A DNA stretch of 34,335 nucleotides from Colwellia sp. (GTDB lineage: Bacteria; Pseudomonadota; Gammaproteobacteria; Enterobacterales; Alteromonadaceae), in contig NZ_JABSOV010000038.1 in the NCBI RefSeq assembly GCF_013215345.1, forward strand, positions 1 to 34,335, in the 5' to 3' direction. The notes under the pieces were generated by a model, which saw only the letters and a program-made list of their open reading frames with translations, did no database searches and was not told the origin of the DNA. Position 1 is the stretch's first letter. Each line of letters opens with the position of its first letter. The translations under genes were made by a program, and so were the position numbers. This document shows positions 17,374 through 25,323 of this stretch, piece after piece.

Positions 17374-18339
17374 ATGACAGGACTTATCGAGTTAATGCCG
17401 TTTACTTACCATGTGTTAATCCTCATGGCTGTGCTGGTAATAAAAGCTACGGTAAGCCATTTTGTTGTCCATGAACCACTACGTTTCTTTCAGTTTTATT
17501 GTCTACAGCTAGGTAATAAAGTTAATAACAGCACAGCGCCTAGCCAGCAACAAAGCCTCGCGGGTTTGCTGGCGTTATTGGTTACCTTGCTGCCTATCGT
17601 TATTATTTTATGGCTATTTGCTGACTTTGTTGCCGTAGATTACCTGTGGCAAGCTTTACTGCTTTATTTAGCCTTGGGGAGCCTTAACCTCGGGCAGGTA
17701 AATAAAGCGCTTGCCCAAGCCTTAGTTGCCAAACAGAGTTACTTAGCTAAGCAAACACTTAAGCCTTGGCTATTAAGAGCTACCGAGCAACTGTCGTCAG
17801 TGGGTTTGAGTAAAGCGGCCATAGAAATGCAGCTGTTACGCTGTGTTCAGCAAATATACGTGGTTAGCTTTGTTTATATTGTCTTTGGCCCATTAGCAGC
17901 GCTTAGTTATCGATTAATACTTGAAATGCATTATTGTTGGAATACTAAGCTGGCGAAATTTAAGTACTTTGGCTTATCTAGTCAGTTATTTATCCAGTTA
18001 ATCCAATGGCTGCCTAGTCGGTTGATGGCTTTATTAATTTTACTGAGCTCATCAGGACAAGGGCTTTCATTATCTTGGCGGTTAACGCGTGGCCACTTTT
18101 TTAAGCTCAATAATGACTTTGTTATTGGTGTGCATGCGTTTTCATTGGCGGTTAGGTTGGGTGGTGTCGCTATGTACCAAGCAGAAAAGTTAAGAAAAAT
18201 CGCCTTTAATGACTTAGCCAAACAACCTGAACCTCAAGATATTATTAAAGCGACTCGTAAGGTGAATTTCTCCCTTTATAGCAGTTTGTTTTTACTGACT
18301 TTGTTAGCGATAAGCGGACAAATATTTTTTTCAGCATAA
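17374..18339 (+). CDS. Divergent CobD/CbiB-like integral membrane protein
   Basis: A 321-aa multi-pass membrane protein with helices at about residues 12-32, 66-90, 94-110, 165-190, 215-235 and 300-318. Its length, topology and the segment FGPLAALSYRLILEM resemble CbiB/CobD, the adenosylcobinamide-phosphate synthase of cobalamin synthesis. The polar motif that family normally has just before this point (NTSDGV-like) is replaced by hydrophobic residues (QQIYVVSFVY). Catalysis is therefore doubtful. No other corrinoid synthesis gene and no obvious cobalamin riboswitch accompany it. It lies between mtnN and a TRIC channel gene, the place where btuF stands in E. coli (yadS-btuF-mtnN), so a link to corrinoid uptake is conceivable. 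Confidence 0.6.
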   Translation: MTGLIELMPFTYHVLILMAVLVIKATVSHFVVHEPLRFFQFYCLQLGNKVNNSTAPSQQQSLAGLLALLVTLLPIVIILWLFADFVAVDYLWQALLLYLALGSLNLGQVNKALAQALVAKQSYLAKQTLKPWLLRATEQLSSVGLSKAAIEMQLLRCVQQIYVVSFVYIVFGPLAALSYRLILEMHYCWNTKLAKFKYFGLSSQLFIQLIQWLPSRLMALLILLSSSGQGLSLSWRLTRGHFFKLNNDFVIGVHAFSLAVRLGGVAMYQAEKLRKIAFNDLAKQPEPQDIIKATRKVNFSLYSSLFLLTLLAISGQIFFSA

Positions 18340-18363
18340 CCCTTAAGTTAAATTGGTATTTGC

Positions 18364-19014
18364 ATGACTGAACTATTATTTTATTTAGATATTTTTGGCA
18401 TTATTGTTTTTTCTTTATCAGGTGCGCTCATGGCTGGTCGCTATCAACTTGATCCTTTTGGAGTGGTAGTATTGGCCTCCGTTACCGCAGTAGGTGGTGG
18501 TACCATTCGCGATGTTATCTTACAAACCCCGGTATTTTGGGTGGTTAAGCCTTATTATCTCTATGTTATTTTAGCGACAGCTGTACTCACCATCATCTTT
18601 ATCAGGCAACCGAAACGCATTCCTAAACGATTTTTATTAATTGCTGATGCTTTAGGTTTAGCCTTGTTTGCCGTATTAGGTACACAAAAGGCATTAGTAT
18701 TAGGCGCACCGATCCCTGTTGCTGTAGTGCTAGGAACTATTACTGGCGTGGCCGGCGGTATGATTCGTGATGTGTTATGTAACGTAATTCCGATGATCTT
18801 ACGCGAAGAGATATACGCATTGGCAGCAATGCTAGGTGGAGGTTTATTTATCTTCTTACAATGGCTGAACTGGTCTGATACCAACGCAATTATTACTTCG
18901 ATCAGTGCTGCACTAGTTCTACGTTTAGCGGCTATTTATTGGCATGTATCTTTACCGGCTTTTCATATTATTGAAAAGCCGCATAAAGATAACAGTAAAG
19001 ATAAAAGCAAATAG
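18364..19014 (+). CDS. TRIC-type cation channel family protein (UPF0126, YadS/YicG-like)
   Basis: A 216-aa inner-membrane protein made of two three-helix repeats and a seventh helix. Each repeat carries the family signature: AVGGGTIRDVIL at about residue 42 and GVAGGMIRDVLC at about residue 128. Prokaryotic TRIC proteins form trimeric monovalent-cation channels; the physiological role in bacteria is unclear. It follows the CbiB-like gene by 24 bp and probably shares its transcript. A short Lys/Asp-rich tail ends the protein. Confidence 0.88.
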   Translation: MTELLFYLDIFGIIVFSLSGALMAGRYQLDPFGVVVLASVTAVGGGTIRDVILQTPVFWVVKPYYLYVILATAVLTIIFIRQPKRIPKRFLLIADALGLALFAVLGTQKALVLGAPIPVAVVLGTITGVAGGMIRDVLCNVIPMILREEIYALAAMLGGGLFIFLQWLNWSDTNAIITSISAALVLRLAAIYWHVSLPAFHIIEKPHKDNSKDKSK

Positions 19015-19074
19015 AGAGAATAAAGACGGATGTCTAATTCTTAAGCCTTTGCCTGTTCAGCTAAAACAGAAGTA

Positions 19075-19645
19075 TTAAAAAGCGTAACTGATACCGATAT
19101 TTTGTGATTTTAGCGTTAAATCGCCCAAATCTTGGTAGCGTAGACCTACGTTCATGCCAATGCCCATATCCCATTGATACTGCCAACCAGCCTCGAATAA
19201 AACACCTGTACCATATTCACTTTCAACAGTGTAGCCGTTACGGCTAAATGAATAATCATAATATTGAGCGCCTAATTTTCCATATAAACTATTACGTTGT
19301 GAAATAGGAATTTGGCCTTTAATGGCGACAACAAAACCATCCAATTCAAACTCAGTGGCGAGCAAACCAAACATGGGTTTATTATTTGTGTCACATGTCC
19401 ACTTATCGTCATATTTTTCTTCACATTCCCAGCTATCAAACTCTATAGCTGCATTATAAGCAACTTCAACTGAGAAGTGCTCTAGGGCTTGATAGTTGTA
19501 AAAAAAGGTAGGCTTGAGCAAAGCCGTCACCACCACCTGCACCAATTGTTACGCCATAGCTATGCTGGTGGTCTTGTGCATGGGTAAATGTACTAAGTAA
19601 AGACAGTGAAAGTAACCAGACCGTCATTAAGGGAGATAACTTCAT
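19075..19645 (-). pseudogene. Outer-membrane beta-barrel protein, frameshifted in a T7 run
   Basis: Two frames together make one outer-membrane protein. The first starts at the ATG 19643-19645 (AGGA site upstream) and encodes signal peptide MKLSPLMTVWLLSLSLLSTF then THA, followed by QDHQHSYGVTIGAGGGDGF. The frame is lost at a run of seven T on the coding strand (plus-strand A7 at 19500-19506) and stops soon after. The next frame picks up with FYNYQALEHFSVEVAYN and runs to ISYAF, a barrel-type C-terminus. One T fewer would join them into about 190 aa. It may be a true pseudogene, a phase-variable gene or a sequencing error. The barrel contains two cysteines in a loop (WECEEKYDDKWTC). Function unknown. 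Confidence 0.75.
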
Positions 19646-19847
19646 GGTAGCGTCCTATGCAAGATATTAATAAAAATAAACTAAGAGTATTATTAATAAA
19701 AGTGCTTAAAATTACCGTTTGATAAATGTAATAATAATGTAAGTTTCTGTAAAGTTTTTAGCTATCGATTGGTATAAGCTTGGATTATAGGCAAAGATAC
19801 AAACATAAAAGTGAATTAGAGAGAAGCGATAGCATTGAAGGGGAGTG

Positions 19848-19886
19848 TTTAATATGTCTAATTCTAGCTCTATTAGACATATTAAA
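19848..19886. other. Long perfect inverted repeat, 15-bp arms
   Basis: TTTAATATGTCTAAT (19848-19862) and ATTAGACATATTAAA (19872-19886) are exact reverse complements, with a 9-nt loop. It lies 57 bp beyond the plsC stop and about 200 bp before the start of the frameshifted barrel gene. No T-run follows on the minus strand, so it is not a standard terminator. The rest of 19646-19942 shows no gene. Confidence 0.65.
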
Positions 19887-19942
19887 GGACAGGTAGCTGG
19901 GTGTATTACTTATCTGCGGACTAATAAAGTCAATGTAATAGG

Positions 19943-20599
19943 CTATTGATTGAATACTTTATTCATTTGTTGATGAATGTTTTCATACCAGCCGTCTGTA
20001 ATGGTAATTGCCGGTAAAGCTTCTATTTCAATGGTGCCTGAAGTCGCGGTTTTATTTGACTCGTTATAAACATCTAAAATGTTTTTAATGACCACTGGTT
20101 GCGCTTTAAGTTTTAGCTTCTCAACTAATAACTTTGCCCCAGCTTCAAAGGGTTCAATTTTACCTGATTGAGAGCGTGTGCCTTCTGGAAAAATGATCAC
20201 TTTTTTACCTTGGCAAATTTTTACGTCTTTTAATAGTGTGATGATGGCGCGGCGATCTTTTTGATCAACTGTGATATGACCAACCCTATCGACAATGCGA
20301 GACACTGGCCACTTGTCCATAATACCGGTGCGACCTATAAAACGAGTATCATTGCCGACCACTTCTTCAAGGGAGAAGATGTCTAACATGCTTTGATGAT
20401 TAACAATTAAAATATCAGTATCAGCATCGATAGTACCGATAAGCTTCACTTGAGCACCAACACTACGGATAATCAGCCCAGTGAAAATTCGACGTAATTG
20501 ATTGAATTTTATGCCGTGGCGCTTAGACAAAGACAAGGCGACAGACTGTGCCGCTATAGCGACATACATGGAATATTTTTTTAAATAGAAGGCAAACAT
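19943..20599 (-). CDS. plsC: 1-acyl-sn-glycerol-3-phosphate acyltransferase (PlsC type)
   Basis: Acylates lysophosphatidic acid to phosphatidic acid at the inner membrane in phospholipid synthesis. The 218-aa protein has the acyltransferase box I VNHQSMLDIF (H-X4-D) near residue 67, the RTGIMDKWPVSRIVD region (box II), and box III FPEGTRSQSG near residue 140. There is a hydrophobic N-terminal segment. The RraB-family gene lies 23 bp upstream, so the two likely form an operon. As genomes of this group hold several PlsC paralogues, this may not be the main enzyme. Confidence 0.88.
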   Translation of the reverse strand: MFAFYLKKYSMYVAIAAQSVALSLSKRHGIKFNQLRRIFTGLIIRSVGAQVKLIGTIDADTDILIVNHQSMLDIFSLEEVVGNDTRFIGRTGIMDKWPVSRIVDRVGHITVDQKDRRAIITLLKDVKICQGKKVIIFPEGTRSQSGKIEPFEAGAKLLVEKLKLKAQPVVIKNILDVYNESNKTATSGTIEIEALPAITITDGWYENIHQQMNKVFNQ

Positions 20600-20622
20600 G
20601 AATCTAATACTGAAGCGCTAAA

Positions 20623-20946
20623 CTAGGCTTCAATCCCCCAACCATCGTTATAACCGGATAAGCTGGTGGCAATTTTTTCTAAGACGGCTTCTTGTTCAAC
20701 AATCGCTGCATGCGATGGTGTCATAACCACGGTGCAATCTACATCCCAAACATTAGGTGTTTGATCAGGGTGTAAGTTACATTTAACTGTGGGTAGGTGC
20801 CCCTTTATATGTTCAACCATGGCTTGTGCTTGGCTTTCTTGTTCGAACAAATGAAAGAATACCACGTCATGTGATTGACTCAAGTCGATACCTGCTTGCT
20901 GCATTTCGGCTAATACTTGGCCTGTTTCATCATCTGGAAAGTTCAT
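20623..20946 (-). CDS. RraB-family protein (ribonuclease E inhibitor family)
   Basis: A 107-aa acidic cytoplasmic protein with the RraB family layout: NFPDDETGQVLAEMQQAGID at residues 2-21, a central WDVDCTVVMTPSHAAI, and a C-terminal SGYNDGWGIEA. E. coli RraB (138 aa) binds the C-terminal scaffold of RNase E and changes degradosome composition; whether this shorter homologue does so is unknown. An in-frame stop 18 nt upstream fixes the ATG, though no clear ribosome site is seen. First gene of a probable pair with plsC. Confidence 0.8.
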   Translation of the reverse strand: MNFPDDETGQVLAEMQQAGIDLSQSHDVVFFHLFEQESQAQAMVEHIKGHLPTVKCNLHPDQTPNVWDVDCTVVMTPSHAAIVEQEAVLEKIATSLSGYNDGWGIEA

Positions 20947-21047
20947 ATAAAAGTAATATAGTTATGCTATTGGAAGCGAGCATTATAAAGCGGGAAAATC
21001 GCCTTGAATAGGGCTCGGGCTAAATAAATATGATTAGCACTGATTTT

Positions 21048-21596
21048 TTATTTTCCTGGGTACTGCGTTAGCATGATATTAACCGCTTCAATGACTTTCT
21101 CGTGTAGCTCGTTACTATTATCTTTGTCGTTAAATTTTAGCGGATAAATACTACGCCAGACCGAGCGACTTTTCTTTGGATCGACAAGATCAATAATTAG
21201 CCCACCACGATACACTTGCCAGTCACCATTGTCTTGCTGCCAAGCATTGGCCCTAAGACAATGAGCACAGAATAATACAGCTTTATTGTAATTTAGGTAA
21301 TCTTTCGACTGCTTTTTGACTAGGTGATAGGTGACAATAATGTCGGCACTGTCGAGTTCACTATAGTGAAAGTCTTGTGCGTCTAGGCTTTTTTCAATGG
21401 CGAGTTCAATGCCACTACGCTGGAAGTGCGGTAAGTTTTGGCTATCAAAAAATTTAGAACCACTGCTATAGAAACTGTAAGTTTTAACCTTGGAAAAATC
21501 AAAATTATTATAATAAATTACTGGATTTTTCATCGAACTACAGCCAGATACGCTGACCACTAACAAACACATTAGTAATAGCTTTATCGGCGACAT
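21048..21596 (-). CDS. DUF4136 family lipoprotein
   Basis: A 182-aa predicted lipoprotein. From the ATG at 21596 it has a clean lipoprotein signal, MSPIKLLLMCLLVVSVSG, then Cys19 in the lipobox VSGC. The mature part has the DUF4136 pattern: YNNFDFSKVKTYSFY near the start, AIEKSLDAQDF, and SADIIVTYHL. The C-terminal part includes GGLIIDLVDPKKSRSVWRS. A TTG start at 21620 would add eight residues; I prefer the ATG because it gives a normal signal length. Function unknown. It precedes the RraB-family gene on the same strand by about 100 bp. Confidence 0.8.
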   Translation of the reverse strand: MSPIKLLLMCLLVVSVSGCSSMKNPVIYYNNFDFSKVKTYSFYSSGSKFFDSQNLPHFQRSGIELAIEKSLDAQDFHYSELDSADIIVTYHLVKKQSKDYLNYNKAVLFCAHCLRANAWQQDNGDWQVYRGGLIIDLVDPKKSRSVWRSIYPLKFNDKDNSNELHEKVIEAVNIMLTQYPGK

Positions 21597-21869
21597 TATA
21601 GTGGTAATAAAATTTTTCAATATAGGGTCATAATACAGTAAAGAGTGAAGTCTTAGACTAACAACTGCACTAAGGTTTGAACAGATAAACCTTTAATCAG
21701 CTATTAATTACTTAGCGATTAACTGCAGTGGCTGTTAACGGCCCAACAGGGTTTAAACGCAACAGGAATTTGCAGGCTTAGTAGGGATAAGTTATAAAAG
21801 AGTCCAAGTTCAACAGACCCTAAACATGAGTTATTCATTTTCTCTAGTAAAAATAAGGATATTTACATA

Positions 21870-22754
21870 ATGATAAGTAGTAAGCAGTTATTCATAGGCA
21901 CATTATTCACCTTAACGAGTTTGGTCTCGTTATCCGCTTTAGCAGAGTCATCGGTGTGGAAAGTAAGTAAAGGCAATGATCATATTTTCATTGGCGGCAC
22001 AGTGCATATTTTACCGGCATCAGAATTTCCACTGCCGGTCGAATTTGAGCAGGCGTATAAACAAAGCGATAGCATAGTGTTAGAAACTAAGTTACCTGAT
22101 GCTAGCGATAGCGCTTTTCAAATGAAGATGATGCAGCAAATGGCTTATGGAAAGGGTAAAACCATTGGTGATTTTTTATCTGCTAAAACCAAACAAAACC
22201 TCAGTCAACATATTGCCAGCCTAGGTGCTGATTCAATGATGTTTGAACGCTTTAAACCTGGTTTTCTGGTAACAATGTTAGCTTTGTTAGAGGCTCAGCG
22301 AGCAGGCTTGTCAGGAGAAGGTATTGATATTTTTTATAGTAAAAAGGCGACACGAGATAATAAACAAATAGCATATTTTGAAACAGTAGAATTTCAAATG
22401 AATATGATTGCCGACATGGGCAAGGGTAATGAAGAGAAGTTCATCAAGTCGAACCTTGAACAAATGAAAGACTTTAAAAGCATGTTTACTGATTTACTTA
22501 CAGCATGGCGTAAAGGTGACGAACAGCGATTAAACACGCTGGCTATTGAGCCGATGAAGGATGATCCTAAAACCATCAAGTCCCTACTGACCGATAGGAA
22601 TAAAAACTGGCTGCCACATATTGAACGCATGTTTGCAGGCAATGGTAACAGCAGCGATAAAGAATTTGTTTTAGTGGGCGTCGCACATCTGGCTGGGGAT
22701 AAAAGTGTGTTAGCCTTATTGAAAGCTAAAGGCTATCGCGTAGAGAAGTTATAA
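21870..22754 (+). CDS. TraB/GumN family exported protein
   Basis: A 294-aa protein with a signal peptide cleaved after about residue 25 (SALA/ES). It has the paired GX2H motifs of the TraB/GumN (Tiki-like) family: GGTVHILP at residues 42-49 and VGVAHLAGD near residue 270. Tiki proteins are metal-dependent proteases with this fold and the two conserved histidines are thought to bind metal; the bacterial members are mostly uncharacterised. Sits alone, with an AAGGAT ribosome site. Periplasmic or lipid-associated location is inferred from the signal. Confidence 0.85.
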   Translation: MISSKQLFIGTLFTLTSLVSLSALAESSVWKVSKGNDHIFIGGTVHILPASEFPLPVEFEQAYKQSDSIVLETKLPDASDSAFQMKMMQQMAYGKGKTIGDFLSAKTKQNLSQHIASLGADSMMFERFKPGFLVTMLALLEAQRAGLSGEGIDIFYSKKATRDNKQIAYFETVEFQMNMIADMGKGNEEKFIKSNLEQMKDFKSMFTDLLTAWRKGDEQRLNTLAIEPMKDDPKTIKSLLTDRNKNWLPHIERMFAGNGNSSDKEFVLVGVAHLAGDKSVLALLKAKGYRVEKL

Positions 22755-22808
22755 TTTTTGATGAACAGTAGTAAAAATAATACGTGCCTTTGTATATGGC
22801 TCAGGTTC

Positions 22809-22935
22809 GTCATCCCCGTGGTATTTTAATCGGACGTGCCATGGATGGTACTTATTAGACAATGCATGGAGCTTATTGTCCTGGATCCAGTGTCTAAGTG
22901 GTTGTGGATCTTCGATCAGAAACCTCGAAGATGAC
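22809..22935 (-). repeat. Intergenic palindromic repeat, copy 3 (inverted)
   Basis: The minus strand of this segment matches the architecture of copy 1 at 55-221. It has a 5' hairpin ATCTTCGA/TCGAAGAT (22908-22915 with 22925-22932), the block CTAATAAGT, the hairpin GTACCATCCATGGCAC (plus-strand 22836-22851), ACGTCC and a terminal CGGGGATGAC. At 127 bp it is shorter in the middle than copy 1. Differences from the other copies inside the stems are mostly matched on the opposite arm. Confidence 0.75.
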
Positions 22936-22986
22936 TATTATAGCTAACCCCTGAATTAGCTACAGAACCATGAAATAATATGTAAG

Positions 22987-23018
22987 CTTGCTGGCCTGAG
23001 CTAAATCAAGTCAGCAAG
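22987..23018 (-). terminator. Possible terminator-like hairpin after nosL
   Basis: CTTGCTGGC (22987-22995) pairs with GTCAGCAAG (23010-23018) at 8 of 9 positions, 16 bp past the nosL stop. No clean T-run follows on the minus strand, so it may be a weak or Rho-assisted end of the nosDFYL transcript. Confidence 0.4.
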
Positions 23019-23033
23019 TAACATCATTGATAT

Positions 23034-23537
23034 TTACCAAAGACTGTCTTGATTAATATCCTTAAAGCTAAGCACTTTACCGCCAAATTCTTTGGCAAAA
23101 GCTTGGGCATCAGTTTGTAAACTAAAACTGGCTAAAGTTTTACCCATCGCGCCGGTTTTTTCCGAGCCAGTAACAAACCAAGCCTGCTTAGCATCAATAA
23201 AATATTTATCATCAATGCTATCACTGCCCCAAGGCATTTTACTCATATCATGCACTAGTATTTGGCTAACATTACGGGTATTTTCTGGATCTAAATAATA
23301 GCTAAACATGTCACGGGTTGAACAGAATTTAAATACCTTTCCGCCTTGCTCTTTACGAAATATTTCACCTTTAGGGCCATCAAAATGGGTAATTAACATG
23401 CCACATAAATGACACTCATCACCGCTTTCCATGGCTACAGCTTTATGAATAACGGCTTGTTGTGCTGCATTGTCAGAGCAAGCACTAGCGGTTAACAGTA
23501 AACATAAAATTAGTGCGGCTTTTATGAAATGAGACAT
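23034..23537 (-). CDS. nosL: NosL copper-binding lipoprotein
   Basis: A 167-aa lipoprotein with signal and lipobox TASAC (Cys near residue 20) and the NosL metal motif CHLCGMLITHFDGPKG (C-X2-CGM) near residue 43. NosL binds Cu(I) and delivers copper to the NosDFY transporter complex for assembling the copper-sulfur site of nitrous oxide reductase. Its ATG overlaps the nosY stop by one base (TAATG), so it is the last gene of a tightly coupled nosDFYL operon. The usual partners nosR and nosZ are not in the window. Confidence 0.92.
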   Translation of the reverse strand: MSHFIKAALILCLLLTASACSDNAAQQAVIHKAVAMESGDECHLCGMLITHFDGPKGEIFRKEQGGKVFKFCSTRDMFSYYLDPENTRNVSQILVHDMSKMPWGSDSIDDKYFIDAKQAWFVTGSEKTGAMGKTLASFSLQTDAQAFAKEFGGKVLSFKDINQDSLW

Positions 23538-24355
23538 TAAAGTGTTTTCCTTTTAAAGATAAATATGGCAATGGTTAAGGGTAAAGCAACCCAAGCTATT
23601 AAAGCGGTGAATAATTGTGCTTGCGATAGGCTGGCGTTAATGGCAACAGCGAGGGCGCCGTTAACATCACTGCTATCAAGTCCGGAAAGATTCACTAAGC
23701 GGAATATATCTGCAGGATTAAGCATCATTAATTGCGTTAAGCCGTTCTGGCTAATGCCGTCCTCAACACCAACTAATAATGCTAATAAGGCTAAATCAAA
23801 GGCAAGGGCAAATAAAAACCAAGTAATAAGGGCAAAACCTGCCGCTTTTGATTTTTCACTGACCGATAAACTAATTAAATAAGAAATTGCGGTAAAGCTT
23901 AAGCCCAATAGAATCGCGCTAAAGATAAAAATAGAGAAGCTAGTTAATACTTCAATATCACCGAGTTGGAAATACAGTAATACTGCCGATGAGCCAAAAC
24001 CCAATACAGTAGCTAGCGCGATAATACTGCCTTGGCCGATAAACTTACCCAGTAATAACTGGCTTTTGCTTATCGGGTAGGTCAGTAGGAGCAATAAGGT
24101 GCCACTTTCTTGTTCACCAACAAAACTATCATAACTGAGCAGCAAGGCAATTAAAGGAATAAGAAAAACAGCTAAACTGGCTAAACTAGCTACTGTGGTT
24201 GACAGTGAAGCTACGCCTACGGCACCAGAAGCTGCGGCACCAAAGTAAGTTAAACCAATAGAGAGTAAAGCAAAAATAAGCGTGATAGAAATTAACCAAC
24301 GATTTCTTAAACCATCATGAAACTCTTTATTGGCAACGGTTAATATTTGTCTCAT
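23537..24355 (-). CDS. nosY: NosY ABC transporter permease
   Basis: A 272-aa polytopic inner-membrane protein with about six helices (for example near residues 18-40, 54-76, 105-127, 138-160, 172-195 and 250-267). It opens with MRQILTVANKEFHDGLRNRW, characteristic of NosY. It forms the membrane core of the NosDFY complex that energises maturation of the CuZ site of nitrous oxide reductase. The ATG overlaps the nosF stop (ATGA) and the stop overlaps nosL, so all are translated together. Confidence 0.92.
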   Translation of the reverse strand: MRQILTVANKEFHDGLRNRWLISITLIFALLSIGLTYFGAAASGAVGVASLSTTVASLASLAVFLIPLIALLLSYDSFVGEQESGTLLLLLTYPISKSQLLLGKFIGQGSIIALATVLGFGSSAVLLYFQLGDIEVLTSFSIFIFSAILLGLSFTAISYLISLSVSEKSKAAGFALITWFLFALAFDLALLALLVGVEDGISQNGLTQLMMLNPADIFRLVNLSGLDSSDVNGALAVAINASLSQAQLFTALIAWVALPLTIAIFIFKRKTL

Positions 24356-25320
24356 GATTTTCTCTCCCCGCTTTCATCTTGTTTCCCATGTAAAGAAAGC
24401 TCATGCTGCTTCTCATGTAAAGATAGAAAGTGCTGATAAACTTGCTCTAAATTGGCTGCTTCAACATGCAAGTCATCTAAACCTTCATGGCTAAGTAACT
24501 GTCTTAATACACTAAGCTTTTCTTGTTCAGGCACTAATAATGTCTCTGGGCAGTTAGCGGTTAAAAAGCCATTGAGTCTACTGTCGTTTGCTAATGAGCC
24601 GTTAAGACCCGACGGTTTAATGGCAACCGGTAAGGCGGCTTGCTGGCGCAATTCAGCTAACGTGCCCATCGCTAATAACTGTCCAGTTGATAAAATCATT
24701 GCGCGATCAATATGTTGTTCAACACCAGGTAAAACATGGGAGCATAATATGATACTAGAGCCATTCGATTTTAATTGATCAACGGTTTGATAAAAGTCGC
24801 GAGTCGCCATTGGATCTAAGCCAACTGTGGGTTCATCAAGTAATAATAATTTTGGCTCGCCAATAAAGGCTTGTGCTAAACCAAGTCGCTGACGCATTCC
24901 TTTTGAATAAGTTTTTACTGGTCGCTTCATTGCATGAGTAATACCCACTTGCTCAAGTAAATCAATGGCTTGTTTTTTAGCTCTGCCCTTAGTAAAGCCC
25001 TTTAGCTTGGCAAAATAGCTTAATACTTCTAAGCCAGTGAGTTGCTCATAAAAACTGACGTTTTCAGGTAAGTAACCGACTTTAGTACGGCTATGCCACG
25101 CTGCTTTTGAATCAGGCGCCATGCCCATAACTTCAACCTTGCCGCGACTTGGCGAAATAACGCCAAGAATGAGTTTCATCATGGTGGTTTTACCTGCGCC
25201 GTTATGGCCAAATAAACCCATCACTTCACCTTGATTTAGGTACATGGTCACCGATTTTAAAGCGTCGAGATCTTGATAGCTTTTACCCGCATCTATTAGT
25301 GATACTAGTGGCGTATTCAT
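24352..25320 (-). CDS. nosF: NosF ABC transporter ATP-binding protein
   Basis: A 322-aa ATPase subunit. The Walker A motif GHNGAGKTT is near residue 38, the ABC signature YSKGMRQRLGLAQ near residue 138, and Walker B LLLLDEPTVGLDP directly after, with a switch histidine in LCSHVLPGV. The C-terminal extension after residue 215 is normal for NosF, but the last 20 residues hold a repeated pattern (LSLHEKQHE, LSLHGKQDE). It powers NosDFY in the inner membrane. It starts 3 bp after nosD with an AAGGA site. Confidence 0.93.
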   Translation of the reverse strand: MNTPLVSLIDAGKSYQDLDALKSVTMYLNQGEVMGLFGHNGAGKTTMMKLILGVISPSRGKVEVMGMAPDSKAAWHSRTKVGYLPENVSFYEQLTGLEVLSYFAKLKGFTKGRAKKQAIDLLEQVGITHAMKRPVKTYSKGMRQRLGLAQAFIGEPKLLLLDEPTVGLDPMATRDFYQTVDQLKSNGSSIILCSHVLPGVEQHIDRAMILSTGQLLAMGTLAELRQQAALPVAIKPSGLNGSLANDSRLNGFLTANCPETLLVPEQEKLSVLRQLLSHEGLDDLHVEAANLEQVYQHFLSLHEKQHELSLHGKQDESGERKS

Positions 25321-25323
25321 AAA

